This document shows, in pieces, positions 59,060-64,000 of a stretch of DNA of 64,000 bases. The DNA is taken from NCBI GenBank assembly GCA_002914845.1, contig JXTC01000085.1, positions 536,752 through 600,751 on the forward strand. Reading direction: 5' to 3'. The position numbers were made by a program, and so were the translations under genes. Each line of letters begins with the position of its first letter. The stretch's first letter is position 1. Under the pieces are notes generated by a model. That model did not search any database, was not told where the DNA came from, and saw only the letters and a list, made by a program, of their open reading frames with translations. The stretch comes from Trema orientale (Eukaryota > Streptophyta > Magnoliopsida > Rosales > Cannabaceae).

Positions 59060-59149
59060 TCAATTTTTGATCCTAAAAAAACTTATTAAAGAACTTAGTC
59101 ACAAAAGAGCCAAAATAACCTAAATTGGTCCTATCCATGTCCTTTTCTC
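59060..59149 (-). repeat. MULE right terminal inverted repeat
   Basis: Reverse of 54492-54580; outermost reversed sequence GAGAAAAGGACATGGATAG. Confidence 0.75.
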
Positions 59150-59158
59150 TAGAGAGTG
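59150..59158. repeat. 9-bp target-site duplication TAGAGAGTG (right)
   Basis: Exact match to 54483-54491. Confidence 0.88.
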
Positions 59159-62100
59159 AGAGAGAAGGGCCCAGGTCCAATTAATATCAGCCCACTCGAG
59201 CTACTTTTTCTTTCCAATCCAAAAAGGAAAACCGAGGGAAAATCCAACACAAAGTCCAAATAATCTAATCCTGAAGCAGCCAAATACATAAAAGCAAAAA
59301 ATAAAAAACAAAACAAAAACCTGCAAATGGGGCAAATGGAAAGGCTTACTCGGTTGAGGTCCCAATCTGAGATCTGAAATCTGGCTTTGAGTAGATGGGA
59401 GAGTTTATTTCAAGTGCTGACGAGTCATGATCTTTCAGCCTAGATTTAGAGTATATGGCCAAATTGAATACAATAATTATAATAAGCAATAATGATACAT
59501 AAACAAGAAACTACGATTTTTTTTTTTTTTGGGGGGTGGGCGTTACGTATTCCCCTGAGTGATGATCATCTTGGCTGGACCACTTTCATACTTATGCGTT
59601 GTCTCGTGGAATTATCACGGCTATTGCTTTGAGGATTCTGAATCAGATTTCAGAATCACCTTTTCATCCAAAGTAAGTTAGAAATTTCAGGACCTTCCTC
59701 TTGTCTTCTTTCTTTCTTTTTTTTTTTTTTCCTTTTTTTACCCCGCTTTTATGCATATTTTGTGCTTGAACTGTCACATAAAGCTAAGCTCAATATTACT
59801 TGTACTAGAATTTTAGTGCTTTCAAGTTTTAACAAGTCTGGGTCATAACATTTTGTTTTCCTGCTTCTCCAGCTTTTCCCCTTTTATTAATGTGAACTGC
59901 ATGTCGATATGTACCAAAAGAGGTCCATGCATATGCCCGAATTGGCCATTCTCCTTTAATCTCAAAAGCCCAGGAATTGGTTTAAGATTAAAGCCCAAAC
60001 AATTGTCCCAAACTACTCTCTTTTTTTTAATATAAATATACGAGATGGGTTGCTTATTTTATTATAATTTATCTTTAAGGGAATATAGAATTTTCTGACT
60101 CTATGTACTCTTCATTATTTGGTTGTCAACTTGTTTACGTAAAGACATGAAATATCACCTCCTCGTGCCTCTCTTTCTTCTTACCTTTTTTTTTTTTTTT
60201 TGCAACACTTTCATTTCACTGGCGACTTAAGAAGGCGATAACACTTATCTCTACGCGTGGCCCTCAACCAGTCGTTCTCAACTATGTGGGTCCCACAAGC
60301 CTTAACGTTTTTCACTCTTAAGATACCAGATATATAGCTCTCCGAGGCCGACCTTGAATAATTTTCGTGCTTGGTGTGGCTTGGAATCCGAAACCGTGGG
60401 CTCCGTCACATAATATTCACATGCACCGATCCGACGACCCGTATATTTCTCTGCTCCACATAACTATCTTTACAAAAATTCATATATATATATATATATA
60501 CATACACACATATAAATTCGTCTTTTATATCATTTTCTAGGATAGGAAAATGGAAAACTATTCACACAATTGTTAGAATATGTTAAAGGAAATACTTATG
60601 GGTTTGTTTAGTTCAACCATTCTATTTTATTGAAATGGAAAATATATTTGAATGTGTGTTTGTTTCAACAATTCTAATTTTTCTATTCAAGTAGTTTTTT
60701 TGGAATGAGTGTTTATTTCAACAATTCAGTTTTTTCTATTCAAATGGTTCATCAGTCACATCAATAATTAAAATGAGTTTTTTATGTCTTTGATGAAAAT
60801 GGAGGGGATGAGAAAATAGAGGGGATGAGGTGTTTTTGAATAGTTCATTCCAATACTTACATTCTAACTACAATCAATTCCATTGTTTTTCTATTCAAAT
60901 GTCTCACATTCTAATTATAACTTATTCTAGAATTTTCATTTAAATATACACATTTGAATGAGTAAACCAAACATGACCGGTGTATTTCTCGACTTAGGAA
61001 GCCACGTTCATGAATAAAGACCACAAAAACTTCGATGAATAAAGAAAATAAGGTAGGGAAAAAAAAAACATGGAGAAAATTTAATTGTCTTAAAGTATAT
61101 TAGTTTGGAATTGAACGCTAATCATGTTATGGAAAATTTTTTTTTTTACATCCGTGGCCATTGACCAAGACGATATATATTAACTTTTAATGAGTGTCAA
61201 AATTTAACATCTTTATAAATCTCAAAATAGAGTTGTGTAGGTTAGCGAAATTTGATTGGTGTTGCAAAAATCATAGGGACGTTCGATTTGAGGAGGATTT
61301 AAATCATGGGGTCTTATCTGAACTTTCTTTGTTAATGTATATATGGAGAACCCTTTGTTCGGTAGTAGTAGTAATGCAAGGGATCAGAACCTTATCATAT
61401 GAACTTTTTGGGTTGGGTCATCTTGGTATTGGTTAGTGAATATATACATCAGCTTGCTCAAAAAGATGAAGCACTCGTAAGTCATGATTGAACGAATTCG
61501 AAGCACCTTCCATTCCATTACATCTCATCGCTAATAATTTTTGTATTAACGAACGTACAAAGTACTACACACACCAATTATTGATGTTCATTAAGTCTCC
61601 CTATTATCCCTCAGCTCTACATACTTACGGTTCTAAATATTTTAATTTCGTACCACACAAACATTATAGGATAATGCTCCTAATTTTCAACAATAAATTA
61701 TATGTTGTATAACTATAATGACAAACATAAAATCATCACATGATTCTGACTTCCGTTTTTCGTTTTTCTTTTTTGGCGTATATATATATATATATATATG
61801 AGAGCACCAATACATATATGAGCACCAATGCAGAGGTTTTTTTTTCTTTTTTTTTTTTCACCTATCCATAAGTGTTATTTTCCCCAATAAAAATTCATCA
61901 CACACCTCTTTTTGTGAAGAAAAAATTATTAAATAATGGTTATTTATTTATTTTTTATTTTTTTCTACTACTCAAATTATGATAACGGTTAAATCAATGA
62001 TCCTATGGTTAAAAAAAATACCTATAAATAGGTAAAAAAAAAAATACTATTGGATTAGAAACTATATATATTCATATATATATATAGAATATATATGGTT

Positions 62101-62789
62101 CCCAATTCAATAGGTATTTTTTTTTACCTATCTATAAATATTATTTTGATCAATTAAAATTAATTACGCACGTTTTTTCATAGTTAACAGAGGAGAGAAA
62201 AAAATATTAAATAATATTTATTTATTTTTTCTAACGACTTTTAGATTATGATAATCAACAATGGCTAAAAAAAATAAGTAAAAAAAGAATATCTATTAGA
62301 TTAGAACCTATATATACAAAATATATTGTGCTGAGACATATTCATGAAGAGTTTTTTTAATAACATCATGACCATGTTTAGACAAATCATTTTGTCCTAC
62401 TAGGCACTAACTCTTTCTTTCTGTCTAAACACTATGGCCGGTGAAGGCTAACTCTAGTAGAGGCAGAGCAAATATGGAAGTGGTTTAGAAGAAAATGAGG
62501 GGCATTTTCAGGAGATGCTGAGTCACCCAAGGACGAATGTCTACTCTGCATTACACATTCCACGTCACCTTTTTCAGAATCCCCACGTTACTTAAATGTT
62601 TTCTTCCCCACACCGCTACATACTCGGATAGAGAGAGAGAGAGAGGGAGAGAGAGAGAGATTTCCAAAAAAAAAAAAAAAAAGAAATCAGCTAAGAGTGA
62701 CTGAGTAAATAATCTCTACTTTGCTGCAGAAAACTTTGCATTTCCCATCAAATTTTTTCAAAGCATTGTACTTGAGAATCGTCACAGAA
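59159..62789. other. intergenic, upstream of HIPP gene 4
   Basis: No gene supported. 60600-60978 looks like a decayed MITE (left GGTTTGTTTAGTTCAA, reversed right CATGTTTGGTTTACTCATTC). Two (AT)n runs lie near 60482-60502 and 61777-61799. A GA-rich tract (62630-62660) and an A-run precede the HIPP start and probably belong to its 5' UTR or core promoter. Confidence 0.45.
61855..62330. repeat. two diverged direct repeats, period ~270 bp
   Basis: ACCTATCCATAAGTGTTATTTT (61860) and ACCTATCTATAAATATTATTTT (62126) begin parallel stretches that share TATTAAATAAT, ATTATGATAA and TTAGATTAGAACCTATATATA-like parts in the same order. The spacing drifts between 266 and 278 bp, so the copies are old. Confidence 0.55.
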
Positions 62790-63814
62790 ATGGGTGAAGT
62801 AAGTGCTCCCTTCAATATTTTATTGATTTAAGACAATGTTTTACCTATCTTTTAATGTTATATATTCAATGCATTCACTGCAAAACTGCCTCTTGCTTGA
62901 TCTATCTTACTTTTTATCCGTCGTTCATAACCCCCTATCCTTCAAACTCCTTAAGAACCGATGCGTTTTTTTGTCTGTGTTTATACCTTATATATAGTAC
63001 TACAAATTTTTGTCTAGTAAAACCTACAATCAATGTTTAGGCTTTTTTATGTACTGAAATTCACATTAATTGTTTTACTTGTTGTACTTGATTAGGAGAA
63101 CAAGGAAGAAAAGAAAGAGGAAGAGAAGAAAGAAGAAAACAAAGAAAAAGAAAAAGAAGAAGAGAAAAAGGAAGAAGAGCCTCCAGAGATAGTACTCAAG
63201 GTTGATATGCATTGTGAAGCTTGTGCTAGGAAAGTTGCAAGAGCCTTGAAGGGTTTCGAAGGTCCTTAATTTATCTCTCTTTCTCATCATCCTTATCCTC
63301 ATTAGATTCTCAATATTTGCACCCTCTCAAAATGTGTATACAAAGAAAATGTACACGTAAAGCTAGTATATACCCCTTTAAAGACCTAAAAGTAATATTC
63401 AATATGTACAAAGTGAAATTTGTTATGAAATAAGTACTACAAGTGCTCGACGGATTGTAAACCCTTTTACACTTCATGCTAAACACGTTTTTATGTTAAA
63501 GGTTCATTTGTTTTTCAGAAACTTAACTAATTAATTACCCACTATAGAGAAAAAGTTGCGTGCAAAAGCAAATATAGGTGAGTTGATTATTTGTGTTTTT
63601 TGGTACAGGGGTGGAGGATGTAACGACAGATAGCAAAGCTAGCAAAGTGGTAGTGAAAGGCAAGGCAGCAGACCCCATAAAGGTGTGCGAGAGATTACAA
63701 AAGAAAAGTGGCCGAAAAGTGGAGTTAATCTCGCCTTTGCCCAAACCCCCCGAGGAGAAGGATCAGAAGAAAGAAGAGACTAAAGAAGAGGCCAAGGAAG
63801 AGAAAAAAAAGGAG
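62790..63814 (+). CDS. HIPP with Lys/Glu-rich N-terminus, 3' end outside the window
   Basis: Exons 62790-62798 (ATG GGT GAA, donor GTAAGT), 63096-63261 and 63609-63814, joining in frame to 127 residues. After a Lys/Glu-only stretch (about residues 4-31) comes PPEIVLKVDMHCEACARKVA, an HMA domain with C43/C46, then GFEGVEDVTTDSKASKVVVK and ADPIKVCERLQKKSGRKVEL, followed by a second Lys/Glu-rich linker. This is the layout of two-HMA HIPPs such as the Arabidopsis FP3-like group, whose second HMA and CaaX box would lie in later exons. The last exon meets GTAAAT at 63815; read-through would stop three codons later, so I treat this as a splice donor. The exon-2 donor GTCCTT is unusual, but the joined reading GFEG-VEDV is right for the family. 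Opposite strand to, and a different subfamily from, the Pi21-like trio. Confidence 0.87.
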
Positions 63815-64000
63815 GTAAATTAAATAATTAATCAAACACTTTATACTACTTGGTCTAACATGTCTACTAATTAAACTTTTTCTTAATCACTTTTTAATTA
63901 GCATAAAGTATAACTCCTTTTTCCAACACCAGCGGTCTATTATTGACCGTGTGGGGAATTAATTAAGTAAAACCACAGGGACTAATTTGGGGTGTGACAA

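Larger units (their letters stand above)
54492..59149 (-). mobile_element. Mutator-like element (MULE) with Ulp1 relic
   Basis: The left end GAGAAAGGACATGGATAC and reversed right end GAGAAAAGGACATGGATAG form terminal inverted repeats. Similarity continues about 90 bp (left TTTTTTGGGACCAAAA, right TTTTTTTAGGATCAAAA) and more weakly into CT-rich sequence. An exact 9-bp TSD TAGAGAGTG flanks it. The interior holds a minus-strand Ulp1-type peptidase exon (58054-58270), a field of TTGACC/GGTCAA motifs (55230-56230), simple repeats near both ends, and a solo family-A LTR at 56310-57986 that entered later. Without that LTR the element is about 3.0 kb. No MURA transposase is recognisable, so it is non-autonomous. 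MULEs that carry Ulp1-like genes (for example Kaonashi elements) are known in plants; assigning this one to that group is inference. Confidence 0.83.

Noticed and set aside
60598-60978. Complete MITE with defined ends
   Set aside because: The end similarity is weak and no TSD could be found, so it is only mentioned in the intergenic entry.
63075-63302. Phe/Leu-rich minus-strand frame
   Set aside because: Reverse complement of the Lys/Glu-rich exon 2 of HIPP gene 4.

Overview
The window is nuclear DNA of a seed plant, almost certainly a eudicot. It is very AT-rich, its genes have GT-AG introns, it carries a nuclear-type tRNA-Ser, and its recognisable proteins are plant families (HIPP heavy-metal-binding proteins and a PADRE/DUF4228 protein). 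Much of the sequence is plant transposable elements: Ty1/copia LTRs, a CACTA relic, a Mutator-like element (MULE), hAT-type DNA and a TRIM. I cannot name the species from the sequence.

Host genes. Three related HIPP genes of the rice-Pi21-like type lie on the minus strand at 7037-8377, 25338-26679 and 46981-48295. Each has three exons, one HMA domain with C-x2-C, a proline-rich linker and a C-terminal CaaX box. The first two come from a duplication of about 2 kb and are now separated by nested retrotransposons. A fourth HIPP of a different subfamily runs off the right edge on the plus strand (62790 onward). An intronless DUF4228/PADRE gene (42798-43274, minus) and a tRNA-Ser(TGA) (44485-44566, plus) are the other confident host genes.

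Mobile DNA, left to right. A ~700-bp tandem array (1-1700). A degenerate Ulp1-type peptidase gene (2567-6459, minus), of which 1642 bp is present twice as exact copies separated by a single n, probably an assembly error. A nest of elements at 8985-21694: a minus-strand LTR fragment (family B) split by a full-length copia (family A, 9570-20837, TSD TCTAG), itself split by a solo family-B LTR (17095-18901, TSD CTATA). A hAT-like element (22879-23513, TSD ACTTCTAA). A family-C solo LTR (30725-31522, TSD GAAAA). A CACTA relic (about 32361-41289) with TNP2, Ptta/En/Spm, DUF8039 and Ulp1 domains plus a TRIM nested in TNP2, bordered by two family-C LTR copies. A MULE at 54492-59149 with 9-bp TSD TAGAGAGTG and a Ulp1 relic, interrupted by a solo family-A LTR (56310-57986, TSD GATGA).

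The most interesting points are the structurally complete but unusual MULE, three separate Ulp1-peptidase relics in one 64-kb window, a GC-rich 80-bp minisatellite inside an AT-rich copia element, the odd duplicated borders of the CACTA relic, and the HIPP cluster with its expanding internal repeats. Stretches not listed hold no gene I can support.
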